A DNA stretch of 10,997 nucleotides from Gemmatimonadales bacterium UBA2975 (GTDB lineage: Bacteria > Gemmatimonadota > Gemmatimonadetes > Longimicrobiales > Gaopeijiaceae). Below are positions 1-7,097 of the stretch, in pieces. Location of the stretch: assembly GCA_002348265.1 (NCBI GenBank), contig DEAT01000072.1, positions 1 through 10,997 of the forward strand, in the 5' to 3' direction. The position numbers and the translations under genes were made by a program. The notes beneath the pieces are model-generated. The model was not told the origin of the DNA. It did not search any database and saw nothing but the letters and a program-made list of their open reading frames with translations. Each line of letters opens with the position of its first letter. Position 1 is the first letter of the stretch.

Positions 1-1
1 C

Positions 2-820
2 ATGATGGATCACTCATCGGATCAGGAAGGTGGACTCCTAGTTGTCGATATCGAGCGGTTTCAGGGTCCACTCGATCTGCTGTTGCATCTCATTCGAACG
101 CAGGACGTTGAGATCTTCGATATACCGATCGCGAAGATCACAGATCAATTCCTGCAGGCCATCAAAGGTCTTCAGGTTAGCGATCTTGATGGAGCTGGAG
201 AGTTCTTGGAGATGGCGGCTACTCTTATCCACATAAAGGCGCAGGTGCTTTTGCCGCGCTCGGCCGATGAAGATGAAGAGGACCCCAGGGCCGAATTGGT
301 CCGTAGGCTCCTAGAGTATGAACAGATCCGTGACGTGTCGCAGAGACTTCGAGTGGCAGAAGCTCATCGCAGTCGCCAGTTCGGGAAGGGGTATGTACAT
401 CCCCGACCCAAGAAGAGCCTTGATGAGGTCCCCTTGGAAACGGCATGGGAGGACGTTTACCGGGTCGCACTCAGCATTAACACCCCCATACCGGCGGAAC
501 GGCAGCACCGAATATCAAGCAGGCCAGTGACGATGGAGGAGAAGTCAGTCCTTATTCTTGACGCACTGAAGAGCGGACCCCGGGTTCAATTTGGGAAGCT
601 CCTAGCGGATTTCAGAGATCGTTCACATGGGGTAATGACCTTTTTGGCAGGCCTTGAGCTGGCGAGGCGTCGGATTCTGTTTCTAAGGCAGGCTAGCCTG
701 TTCAGTGAGCTCTGGATCTATCGACGAAACGAACGTCTAGAGGAAGAAGAGGCCGAAGGACCTGAAAGTATGCATCACAAACCAATGACTTCACACGATA
801 AGGGAGGAAAGAAAACGTGA
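2..820 (+). CDS. scpA: Segregation and condensation protein A (ScpA, kleisin)
   Basis: ScpA is the kleisin subunit of bacterial condensin. It bridges the two SMC heads and binds ScpB, helping compact and segregate the chromosome. The 272-residue product matches the family from end to end: the N-terminal SMC-neck-binding helices begin at about residue 16, with the hallmark FQGPLDLLLHLI (20-31) and DIPIAKITDQF (40-50). A charged middle follows, and a C-terminal winged helix ends in RRILFLRQASLFSELWIYRR (223-242). A polar tail of about 30 residues follows. The length is slightly above the usual 250 or so. Two ATG codons (positions 2 and 5) lie at the window edge, so the true start could be either, or upstream. 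The last codon overlaps the start of scpB, indicating co-transcription and probably translational coupling. Identification is secure; the exact start is not. Confidence 0.95.
   Translation: MMDHSSDQEGGLLVVDIERFQGPLDLLLHLIRTQDVEIFDIPIAKITDQFLQAIKGLQVSDLDGAGEFLEMAATLIHIKAQVLLPRSADEDEEDPRAELVRRLLEYEQIRDVSQRLRVAEAHRSRQFGKGYVHPRPKKSLDEVPLETAWEDVYRVALSINTPIPAERQHRISSRPVTMEEKSVLILDALKSGPRVQFGKLLADFRDRSHGVMTFLAGLELARRRILFLRQASLFSELWIYRRNERLEEEEAEGPESMHHKPMTSHDKGGKKT
801..807 (+). promoter_or_regulatory. Ribosome binding site of scpB
   Basis: AGGGAGG sits inside the last codons of scpA, 9 bases before the GTG at 817. It decides the GTG start and shows that scpB has its own strong ribosome binding site despite overlapping scpA. 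Confidence 0.75.
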
Positions 821-1503
821 ACTCACACCAGATCGTTGAAGCTGTGCTATTCGCCTCTGACGCCCCGTTGAGTCCAGACGAAATTGCTCGCGCTGATGAG
901 ATGCTCGACGAAGATCAGGTTGAAGAAGCATTGCACTTCCTACGAGCGGAATATGATGATGCGGCGCGCGCGTTTCAGATTCGTGAATTAGCTGAGGGAT
1001 ATCAGATTCTCACACGGTCGGAGTATGCGCCCTATCTAGAACGCTTTGATAACGTTCCCAAGGCTTCCAGGCTCTCTGGTCCTGCTCTGGAAACCCTAGC
1101 CATAGTTGCGTACCGGCAACCCATCGGACGGATTGAGATTGAGTACATTCGAGGAGTAAGTGCTTCGGGTGTGATTAGGACGCTGCAGGACCGGAACCTC
1201 ATTGACGTGGTGGGTAGAGCAGAGGGTCTGGGCCGTCCCCTTATGTATGGCACGACGTCTTTCTTTCTAGAACATTTCGGCTTTGGATCGCTAGAGGATA
1301 TGCCGCGGACGGACGAGCTGCCTATCGTTTTGCGCGATCGTGTTTCCCTTGGGATTGAAGGGGTCAAGGAAGAGGGCGGTGAAGGGGAAGACCAAGAAGT
1401 TTCGCATAGGGCGGTTGGCGATGAAGAGATGTTCGCCGCTGCGGAACCAGAGGCCAATTTAGATGACGGGGATCTGCCAAGCGGACGACCCCTGGAACTT
1501 TAG
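817..1503 (+). CDS. scpB: Segregation and condensation protein B (ScpB)
   Basis: ScpB is the dimeric winged-helix partner of ScpA in the SMC-ScpAB complex. The first winged helix spans about residues 1-75 and starts with IVEAVLFASDAPLS. The second spans about 85-165 and contains the family signatures ETLAIVAYRQPI (92-103), the RGVSASGVIRTL stretch (112-123) and GRPLMYGTT followed by FLEHFGF. Residues from about 175 to 228 form an acidic, low-complexity tail that looks disordered. The start is GTG at 817, overlapping the scpA stop in a GTGA arrangement. A strong Shine-Dalgarno sequence, AGGGAGG (801-807), lies about 9 bases upstream and supports this start. Family and neighbour both fit. Confidence 0.95.
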   Translation: MNSHQIVEAVLFASDAPLSPDEIARADEMLDEDQVEEALHFLRAEYDDAARAFQIRELAEGYQILTRSEYAPYLERFDNVPKASRLSGPALETLAIVAYRQPIGRIEIEYIRGVSASGVIRTLQDRNLIDVVGRAEGLGRPLMYGTTSFFLEHFGFGSLEDMPRTDELPIVLRDRVSLGIEGVKEEGGEGEDQEVSHRAVGDEEMFAAAEPEANLDDGDLPSGRPLEL

Positions 1504-1520
1504 AAGCCTTGTCTAACCTA

Positions 1521-2258
1521 ATGAGGCTCCAACGCTATATCTCTCAATCTGGTCGAGCATCTCGCAGAGAAGCCGAACGGATGATGCTTGCTGGTCGTGT
1601 GACCGTTAACGGCACAGTCGTCACTCAAATGGGCGTCCGCATCGACCCTAGTGCTGATCAGGTCTCGGTAGATGGGGAACCGATCCGCTCTAGCCCAGTC
1701 AGATGGGTGGCTTTTCATAAGCCGGCTGGCGTGCTGACTACCCGGGCAGATCCGCATGGCGGAGTGACGATCTACGATAGGCTCCCGTCCCAACTGTCTA
1801 AACTTCGCTATGTGGGTAGGCTTGATAAGGATGCGGAGGGACTTCTCTTGCTGACGAACGACGGACAGCTCAGTAATGCCTTGGCTCATCCTAGAGGGGA
1901 GATAGAGAGGGAATACTGGCTTCAGGTGGCGGGAACTCTCGAGCCAGCCACAATTAACCGATTGACTTCGGGTATCGAGCTTGACGATGGGTTTGCGCGG
2001 GCAGTTAGAGCAAGACTCGTTGATTCCGATAAGGTTTCATCCACGCTAAAACTAGTAGTTACTGAGGGACGAAAGCGTGAAGTGCGGCGACTGTTGTCAG
2101 CCGTCGGTCACCCGGTGATGCGTCTACGAAGAATTCGTTACGGTCCATTGGCACTTGGGGCCCTTAAGAAAGGTGCTTGGCGTGATTTGGACGATGATGA
2201 GGTAGCCGCCTTGGCGTCTGCGCCTAGTAGCAGGGGACACGGAAGTAAGTCTCAGTGA
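1521..2258 (+). CDS. rluB: RsuA/RluB-family 16S/23S rRNA pseudouridine synthase
   Basis: This enzyme converts a specific uridine in ribosomal RNA to pseudouridine. An N-terminal S4 RNA-binding domain opens the protein (MRLQRYISQSG, then RREAERMMLAGRVTVNG), followed by the catalytic domain. HKPAGVLTT precedes the active-site motif GRLDKDAEGLLLLTNDG, whose Asp (about residue 102) is the expected catalytic nucleophile. The Thr usual in this motif is Ala here, a substitution that does not touch the catalytic residue. The C-terminal segment EGRKREVRRLLSAVGHPV and LRRIRYGPL is also typical. I chose ATG 1521 because family members begin at MRLQRYI; an in-frame TTG at 1509 would add four residues. 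The gene lies 17 bp after scpB, and scpA-scpB-rluB is a common bacterial order. I cannot say from sequence whether the target is 23S (RluB) or 16S (RsuA); gene order favours RluB. Confidence 0.9.
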   Translation: MRLQRYISQSGRASRREAERMMLAGRVTVNGTVVTQMGVRIDPSADQVSVDGEPIRSSPVRWVAFHKPAGVLTTRADPHGGVTIYDRLPSQLSKLRYVGRLDKDAEGLLLLTNDGQLSNALAHPRGEIEREYWLQVAGTLEPATINRLTSGIELDDGFARAVRARLVDSDKVSSTLKLVVTEGRKREVRRLLSAVGHPVMRLRRIRYGPLALGALKKGAWRDLDDDEVAALASAPSSRGHGSKSQ

Positions 2259-2281
2259 GCGTTGGGGCGCTGATGTTCGAT

Positions 2282-3037
2282 TCAGCGGACCTCGACGAAG
2301 ACTATGTCAGAGGTTTGCTCCCCCCCGTTTCTAATACGGTAATGCTCGTCTTCCGATATGATTGTGCTCTGACCGGCTGCCTCGAGAGAGGTCATCCAAC
2401 CGTCACCTCGTTCGATGATTACTCTTCCATCTCGGACCATGACTAGGACGGTTGGTGCGTGGGCGATATGTCTTGTCGAGGCCTGATAACCAGCTATACG
2501 AAGAACTGAGTTCCGGAACCATCGATTTTCCGATATTAAGTCACCGGGGATCGTTCCTGACGCCGCTGCGTTTTCTGTTCCTGACCTCTTACTAGGGACG
2601 GCGATTAGTCGGAAAAGTGTGTGGCCGACGTTAGTTACCCGATGAGTGATCGATTGCTCAGCGTAAGACTGAACGGCTCTCACCGCTCCGATACGACCGG
2701 GTGGTGGGTTTATTGGCTGTGTATTGTTCCATGCCCCACCTAGTATCATCTGGTCGGTGCTGGAAGTGCTTATCGTCACATATGTGATTGGACTTTTATG
2801 CGTGTGATAGAGTGTCGTGTCCCCTGGCTGGATCTGTACGTCGAGGACACTTAGATCAGGTGTGTCGTAGATGAGGCGATGACGAGGTTCCTCGTGGACC
2901 ATGACCACGCGTTGTGCTACCGTCGCGGTCGAGGCGGTCATCCATATCCCGACGGTGATGATAAGCGATCTAGTGATAAGCTTTCCGCGACTTCCACAAT
3001 TCAGGGTGGAAGAGAAGTAGCACAGTGTAAATCTCAA
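2282..3037 (-). CDS. Secreted cupin-like protein of unknown function
   Basis: The 251-residue product has a hydrophobic N-terminal segment (about 20-41, LITRSLIITVGIW onward) ending in TVA before Q42, which looks like a Sec signal peptide with signal peptidase I cleavage. The mature part contains a cupin-like fold signature, PGDTTLYHTHKSPITYVTIS, with paired His78 and His80 as possible metal ligands and further His at 132 and 139. A C-terminal beta-rich segment (about 170-251) may be a second cupin half. No enzyme activity can be assigned. The gene is the last of the trkA-trkH operon. The longest frame starts with TTG at 3037, overlapping the end of trkH by 68 bp. The only in-frame ATG near the signal segment (Met33) would cut it, so the overlapping start, or a CTG at residue 12, is more likely. 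It ends 23 bp from the convergent rluB. Confidence 0.7.
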   Translation of the reverse strand: MRFTLCYFSSTLNCGSRGKLITRSLIITVGIWMTASTATVAQRVVMVHEEPRHRLIYDTPDLSVLDVQIQPGDTTLYHTHKSPITYVTISTSSTDQMILGGAWNNTQPINPPPGRIGAVRAVQSYAEQSITHRVTNVGHTLFRLIAVPSKRSGTENAAASGTIPGDLISENRWFRNSVLRIAGYQASTRHIAHAPTVLVMVRDGRVIIERGDGWMTSLEAAGQSTIISEDEHYRIRNGGEQTSDIVFVEVR

Positions 3038-4421
3038 GACGACCTACTAGCATAAGGAATGTCAGAACGCCGAGCCCAGTCTCCGACACCCACCCATAGT
3101 TATCTGTGGGCCCGAGTCCGGCAAACGATGGGCCGACGTTACCTACCGAGGCGATACTTCCGCTTATCGCTGTCAGTGGCTCGATTCCAGTCATCGCCAG
3201 AGCGAGTGCCCCTGCCATGCATAGCAGTAGGTAGAGCATCAAAAAGCCTACGACGCGGGCTGCTACCTCTTCTGCCACCGGCTTGTTTCCGATTCGAGTG
3301 ACTAATACAGCCCGGGGGTGAAGGTGTCTTCGCAGTTCGTTTGCGGCTTGCTTGAGCAGCAGCATCACTCGCAGGGCTTTAACTCCGCCACTTGTACTTC
3401 CAGCCATTCCGCCAAGAAAGAAGAGCGAGAAAAGGACCATGCGGGCCCCGGGAACCCAAAGGTCGTAGTCTGCTGACACATATCCGGTGGTTGTGGTGAT
3501 GGCGAGCACCTGAAACAGGCCATCACGGATAGCTTTTTCTCCGGATGCATCTCCGACAAAGAAGTTGAGAGAGGTCACGGCAATGGCCGCAATAATCAGC
3601 ACTGCAGTGAAGAATTTCCACTCGGAATCCCGAAAGTAGCGAATGTCCCCCGTGACCGCGCGGAAATGCAAGGCGTAGTTTACGCCCCCGATATACATAA
3701 AGATGATCGTGACCCATTGTATGTACGATGACATCTCAGCAAACGAGGTGTTTTTCGTAGAAAACCCGCCCGTGGCCACTGTGGAAAAGGAATGGTTTAT
3801 AGCATCAAAGAAGCTCATGCCACCGATCAGGTAGAGCAGGGTAATGACTGCGGTCATTCCGAAGTAGACCAACCAGAGGAGCTTGGCAGTCTGAGTAATT
3901 CTAGGCCTCAGTCGTTCGGGTGCGGGTCCCGATACTTCCACCCGAAATAGTTGCATGCCTCCGATCCCGAGGTAGGGCAAGATGGCGATCACGAGAACAA
4001 TGATGCCCATCCCCCCAATCCAGTGGGTCACAGATCGCCACAGCAAGATGCCGTGAGGGAGAGCTTCGATATCCGCAAAGACTGTTGCCCCAGTAGTCGT
4101 GAATCCCGACATCGACTCGAAGAGCGCCGGCATTGGAGAGTCGACGACTCCACTGAATATGTATGGCAGGCTTCCGAATGCCGCTGTAGTGACCCAAGCC
4201 ATAGTCACAATCGCAAAACCTTCGCGGATGGTGACCTCGTCATCGAAGCGAGTGCTTACGTAGGTGGCTGATCCAACTATGAGGGTCACGGTACCAGAAA
4301 TAAAGAATGCTGCTGCGTCCCCTTCCGCATATGCAAGGGCAACGAGTCCAGTCAAAAACATGGAGGAGGCCACGAATACCTGAAGTAGCCCAGCAACGTT
4401 CGCTATTCTTTTAAGCGACAT
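2970..4421 (-). CDS. trkH: Trk-type potassium uptake transporter, membrane subunit TrkH
   Basis: TrkH is the pore subunit of a K+ uptake system in the inner membrane, gated by the cytoplasmic TrkA ring. The 483-residue length matches classical TrkH. All four pore-loop selectivity segments are visible: SGFTTTGATVF (105-115), TVATGGFST (214-222), TTTTGYVS (309-316) and SVGNVGP (425-431). The intramembrane gate loop GGMAGSTSGGVKALR (337-351) is intact, including its conserved Arg351. The C-terminus carries the usual GRLEIYTVLLLF segment. The protein is predicted to be very hydrophobic, with 8 or more transmembrane helices plus pore helices. The start ATG overlaps the trkA stop by one base (TGATG), so translation is probably coupled to trkA. 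The gene appears complete and functional. Confidence 0.96.
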   Translation of the reverse strand: MSLKRIANVAGLLQVFVASSMFLTGLVALAYAEGDAAAFFISGTVTLIVGSATYVSTRFDDEVTIREGFAIVTMAWVTTAAFGSLPYIFSGVVDSPMPALFESMSGFTTTGATVFADIEALPHGILLWRSVTHWIGGMGIIVLVIAILPYLGIGGMQLFRVEVSGPAPERLRPRITQTAKLLWLVYFGMTAVITLLYLIGGMSFFDAINHSFSTVATGGFSTKNTSFAEMSSYIQWVTIIFMYIGGVNYALHFRAVTGDIRYFRDSEWKFFTAVLIIAAIAVTSLNFFVGDASGEKAIRDGLFQVLAITTTTGYVSADYDLWVPGARMVLFSLFFLGGMAGSTSGGVKALRVMLLLKQAANELRRHLHPRAVLVTRIGNKPVAEEVAARVVGFLMLYLLLCMAGALALAMTGIEPLTAISGSIASVGNVGPSFAGLGPTDNYGWVSETGLGVLTFLMLVGRLEIYTVLLLFHPELWKSRKAYH

Positions 4422-5770
4422 CAGTCGAACAGCGCCTCGACCGTTGGGATCGCGTCGGGTGTAGCGAAGACGATCACATCATCGCCCGAAGTGAGTACGT
4501 CCTCACCTCTCGGTAGGATAATTTCATTGCCGCGCAGAATAATCCCAATTACCCCATTCTTAGGGAAATCCACGTCACGCAAAGCTTTGTTTGCAATGGG
4601 GGATTCGGAGGTTACCACAAACTCTATAGCCTCTGCTTCAATCCCGGATAGCGAGGCGACTGTCATCACGCGTCCTCTTCTTATTCTTCTCAGGATCGCG
4701 TTCACAGTTGAGATGCGAGGAGAAATGCTTGAGTCTACCCCTGCAGTGGATTCCAACTTCAGGTACTGAAACTTGTGAACCAAGCTCAGGACTTTCCTGG
4801 CTCCAGCCTGCTTGGCCAATAAGCTAGAGAGGAGATTAGTCTCATCTCTGCCGGTAGCGGATACAAACCCGTCGACTCCTCTGACACCCTCCATCTCAAG
4901 CTGTTCCAGATCTGTCGCGTCGGCGTTTAGCACGAGGGCGTGCGGAAGCTGTTCTGCGAGTTTGATGCATCGCCGGCGGTTCTGCTCGAGGATTGCGCAT
5001 TCGATGCCGTGTTGTCCGAGCAACTCAGCAATGTATTGGCCTTCCAGGCTGCCTCCGGCGATCATCACACGCTTGAGTTTGAAGCGATCATATCCCGCAA
5101 GTGGAGGGACTTGATCGATCTCGGTGGTCGGAGCCAACAGATAAAGGCGATCCCCCGCTTCGATCGTGGTTTCCGCCCGAGGGATGATAGTCTGACCATC
5201 CCTGACGATCGCTGCGGTCACATAGTGGTATCCGGTGGGGAGAAACTGAGAGCGGAGGTTCCCTATACTTTTTCCGGCAACAGGTGCTCCATCGAGTACC
5301 TTGAGGCCTACAAGCTGCACCCGTCCGCCTGCAAATTCAGCAACTTCCGTGAATGCGATATTTTGAAGAAGCAGAAAAGCCTCACGAGCGCACTCCTTCT
5401 CAGGATTGACCATCAAGTCGATTCCCACCTGATCGCTCGAAAGTACTGAGTCCTCTTCGTAATAGTCTGGGTTCGAGATCCGTGCGACAGTGTATGGGAC
5501 ACCCATTCTTTTCGCCGCTAAGCATGCGGTAAGATTCACTTCATCGGCGCTTGTGACCGCAAGGAGCATTTGAGTGTCTCGGACCTTCGCCTGCTCAAGG
5601 ATCGAGATCGATGCTCCGTTCCCGACGATTGTCTGTACATCAAGCTTTTGGTCAGCGGTCTCGGCTCTCTCAGGATCTGCCTCAATGACGACGACGTCCT
5701 GGTGTTCTTCCGAGAGCCGTTGAGCTAGATGAAATCCTACCTCACCGGCACCGACAACGAGCACCCTCAT
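4421..5770 (-). CDS. trkA: Trk potassium uptake regulatory subunit TrkA (two RCK domains)
   Basis: TrkA is the cytoplasmic nucleotide-binding ring that gates TrkH. The 449 residues form a tandem repeat of two RCK units. The first Rossmann fold starts at residue 1, with GAGEVG (7-12) and the ribose-binding acidic residue Glu30 in VVVIEADPE. A TrkA-C lobe follows at about 140-215. The second Rossmann fold runs from about 233 to 350, and the second TrkA-C lobe from about 365 to 449. In the second Rossmann fold the glycine motif is GGSLEG (239-244): Ser replaces the middle Gly, so nucleotide binding there may be weaker. This is the first gene of a - strand operon with trkH directly behind it, so a promoter should lie in 5771-5942. 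I saw no convincing -35/-10 pair there and only a weak purine stretch (GGAA) upstream of the ATG. Confidence 0.95.
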   Translation of the reverse strand: MRVLVVGAGEVGFHLAQRLSEEHQDVVVIEADPERAETADQKLDVQTIVGNGASISILEQAKVRDTQMLLAVTSADEVNLTACLAAKRMGVPYTVARISNPDYYEEDSVLSSDQVGIDLMVNPEKECAREAFLLLQNIAFTEVAEFAGGRVQLVGLKVLDGAPVAGKSIGNLRSQFLPTGYHYVTAAIVRDGQTIIPRAETTIEAGDRLYLLAPTTEIDQVPPLAGYDRFKLKRVMIAGGSLEGQYIAELLGQHGIECAILEQNRRRCIKLAEQLPHALVLNADATDLEQLEMEGVRGVDGFVSATGRDETNLLSSLLAKQAGARKVLSLVHKFQYLKLESTAGVDSSISPRISTVNAILRRIRRGRVMTVASLSGIEAEAIEFVVTSESPIANKALRDVDFPKNGVIGIILRGNEIILPRGEDVLTSGDDVIVFATPDAIPTVEALFD

Positions 5771-5868
5771 GGATGTCGAGATTCCATTTGCACTGTTTCC
5801 TACCCACAGTCGGGGACGGGGAACTTACTAGTGTAAAAGTTAGCCCTCGCTGACCCGGTTCAATAGTC

Positions 5869-5894
5869 TGTCTTTGGAAGCCGGATTAAAGACA
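5869..5894. repeat. Perfect 7-bp inverted repeat between trkA and the tRNA gene
   Basis: TGTCTTT (5869-5875) and AAAGACA (5888-5894) are exact inverted copies separated by 12 bases; two possible G-T pairs would extend the stem inward. Neither side is followed by a T-run, so it does not look like an intrinsic terminator. It lies upstream of both trkA and the tRNA and could be a protein-binding dyad. That role is an inference. Confidence 0.4.
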
Positions 5895-5903
5895 ATGAAG
5901 TGC

Positions 5904-5933
5904 ATGACGCTCAGGGGCCCAGTGCGCTATCTT
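5904..5933 (+). promoter_or_regulatory. Possible promoter of the tRNA gene
   Basis: A -10-like TATCTT (5928-5933) lies about 9 bases before the first base of the mature tRNA. An ATGACG hexamer (5904-5909), 18 bases further upstream, matches a sigma-70-type -35 box at four of six positions. The placement is right for a short tRNA leader, but both boxes are imperfect. Confidence 0.3.
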
Positions 5934-5942
5934 GTTCCATTA

Positions 5943-6016
5943 GGGCCCGTAGCTCAGTTGGTTAGAGCAGCCGACTCATAATCGGTAGGTCCCAGGTTCA
6001 AGTCCTGGCGGGCCCA
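5943..6016 (+). tRNA. tRNA with CAT anticodon (elongator Met or Ile2)
   Basis: The full cloverleaf can be drawn. The acceptor stem GGGCCCG/CGGGCCC has seven pairs, with discriminator A at 6016. The D arm is GCTC/GAGC. The anticodon arm is GCCGA-CTCATAA-TCGGT, with anticodon CAT at 5976-5978. The variable loop is AGGTC, and the T arm is CCAGG-TTCAAGT-CCTGG. The first acceptor pair is G-C, so this is not an initiator tRNA, which has a mismatch there. CAT is shared by elongator Met and by Ile2, whose C34 is converted to lysidine by TilS to read AUA. The loop CTCATAA and the C4-G69/C5-G68 pairs resemble Ile2, but I cannot decide. CCA is not encoded (A73 is followed by CTTA), so a CCA-adding enzyme must finish it. 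Confidence 0.95.
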
Positions 6017-6062
6017 CTTAAGATCACCTTGTTAGTGTGAAGCCGAATAGTTGCCTAGAACG

Positions 6063-6080
6063 GTGACCTCAATAGGTCAC
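6063..6080. repeat. Perfect inverted repeat GTGACCT-CAAT-AGGTCAC
   Basis: Seven exact pairs close a four-base loop, about 47 bp after the tRNA and 97 bp before the next start codon. No T-tract follows on either strand, so a classical intrinsic terminator is doubtful. It could help end the tRNA transcript or serve as an operator for the gene at 6177. Confidence 0.4.
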
Positions 6081-6176
6081 AAATCTGTCACTAGCGTCTT
6101 CTTGCGCGGGTTAGACCACACAGATAAAAGTGCTTCACTAGAAAGACGGACCTGTCGGGAAATAAGGGAGTGACCA

Positions 6177-6596
6177 ATGAGTGAAATGAGAGAAGTGGCT
6201 GCGAAATTCTTCGATGCCTGTGAGACCGGAAAGGGATGGGCTGAGTGTCAGGCGTACTGCCATCCGGATGCTACATTTTCCGCTCAACACGTGGGTTCGC
6301 TTGAAGGGGTAGATACGCTCGAGGGCTATACGGAGTGGATGAAGGGCATGGTTGGTCCTCTTCCAGACGCAGCTTACGAACTGAAATCTTTCGGTGTCGA
6401 TGAGGATCGTTCCACTGTTGCGGCCTGTGCTGTGTTCACTGCTACGCATACGGGGGAGGGCGGGCCAGTGCCTCCTACTGGAAAAGGGGTTGTTGCAGAC
6501 TATGCTTACGTCATGGAATTCGATGGCGGTCAAATTCGTCATGCAACGAAGATCTGGAATGACGCTCATAGCTTAGCGCAGCTCGGATGGGCTTAG
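6177..6596 (+). CDS. NTF2/SnoaL-like small protein, function unknown
   Basis: This 139-residue protein has the pattern of the NTF2-like superfamily, an alpha-beta cone used by small cyclases, isomerases and binding proteins. An N-terminal amphipathic helix (VAAKFFDACETGKGW, 7-21) is followed by the characteristic YCHPDATFSAQHVG (27-40). A helix with GYTEWMKGMVGPLPDAAYEL comes next (50-69), then alternating strands ending in VADYAYVMEFDGGQIRHATKIWND (106-129). It has no signal peptide or membrane segment. A good Shine-Dalgarno sequence, AGGGAG (6165-6170), stands 6 bases before the ATG and fixes the start. The gene appears to be monocistronic. The fold call is fairly safe; the substrate is unknown and nothing in the neighbourhood hints at it. 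Confidence 0.82.
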   Translation: MSEMREVAAKFFDACETGKGWAECQAYCHPDATFSAQHVGSLEGVDTLEGYTEWMKGMVGPLPDAAYELKSFGVDEDRSTVAACAVFTATHTGEGGPVPPTGKGVVADYAYVMEFDGGQIRHATKIWNDAHSLAQLGWA

Positions 6597-6629
6597 AGTT
6601 CATCCGATTTAGTAGGTAGCAAGGAAGCT

Positions 6630-6998
6630 TCACTCTTCTGGGATAGGAGGTCTTCGCAGTCGTTTTCTATGACTGCGGTGCTTCTTTTCGTCGAGCCTTT
6701 TTTTCTTTTCGCGAGTCGGCACTTTTGTGGGTGTGCGTGGTGTCTCTTTCTGATTAAGCATCCGCAACCGCTCGCGAAGACGGCGGAGGGCGGCGCCTCG
6801 GTTTCGGAGTTGGCTACGCTCCTCACGGGCTATCACGCGGAGACCCGTGGGGACGTGTACTAGGCGAACCCCGGACTCGGTTCGATTCTGGTGCTGCCCA
6901 CCAGGGCCACCCGCGCTAAAGGTCTCGATGCGACATTGTAGCAATAGCTCGCGATCGCTCTCCGGTATTGGGACTAGCGCGGAATCGGGCATGGGCAT
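6630..6998 (-). CDS. Stand-alone peptide chain release factor-like protein (GGQ domain)
   Basis: The protein consists almost only of the catalytic domain 3 of class I release factors. GGPGGQHQNRTESGVRLVHVPTG (30-52 from the chosen ATG) carries the GGQ motif that triggers hydrolysis of peptidyl-tRNA. SQLRNRGAALRRLRERL (62-78) resembles the helix after it in RF1/RF2. The codon-reading domains (PxT/SPF) are absent. The tail is strongly basic (KKKRLDEKKHRSHRKRLRR, about 98-116), as in rescue factors such as ArfB or mitochondrial mtRF-R. The HxNRTES signature is closer to RF1/RF2 than to ArfB (NVNKVST). The likely role, by inference, is freeing stalled ribosomes. The start is uncertain: ATG at 6998 gives 122 residues and in-frame TTG at 7031 gives 133; neither has a clear ribosome binding site. 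It converges on the NTF2-like gene, leaving 33 bp. Confidence 0.85.
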   Translation of the reverse strand: MPMPDSALVPIPESDRELLLQCRIETFSAGGPGGQHQNRTESGVRLVHVPTGLRVIAREERSQLRNRGAALRRLRERLRMLNQKETPRTPTKVPTREKKKRLDEKKHRSHRKRLRRPPIPEE

Positions 6999-7083
6999 GG
7001 GGAGTACGTGCAGGATGAGATGACAGGTCAAGCTATGTTATTCAGGCAGGGAACGCGCTACTCTTGTGTCATCCCTCCGTTAC

Positions 7084-7089
7084 TATAAC
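7084..7089 (+). promoter_or_regulatory. Possible -10 element of the permease gene
   Basis: TATAAC ends 8 bases before the ATG at 7098, which would put transcription start at or near the start codon. No Shine-Dalgarno sequence and no convincing -35 box are visible, so a leaderless transcript is possible but unproven. Confidence 0.3.
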
Positions 7090-7097
7090 CGCCTCGC

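Noticed and set aside
1032..1457. A 141-codon frame on the - strand opposite scpB
   Set aside because: It is a shadow of scpB; the Ser/Arg/Pro-rich translation is typical of antisense reading.
2255..2446. A 63-codon frame on the + strand starting with GTG on the rluB stop codon
   Set aside because: It lies almost wholly antisense to the conserved C-terminal part of the cupin-like gene, and its protein has no recognisable features.
4940..5449. A 169-codon open frame on the + strand
   Set aside because: It is antisense to highly conserved trkA sequence, and the translation resembles no known family.
5820..5863. Possible - strand promoter for trkA (TTGAAC and TACACT)
   Set aside because: The spacing between the two hexamers is about 22 bases, too long for a normal sigma-70-type promoter.
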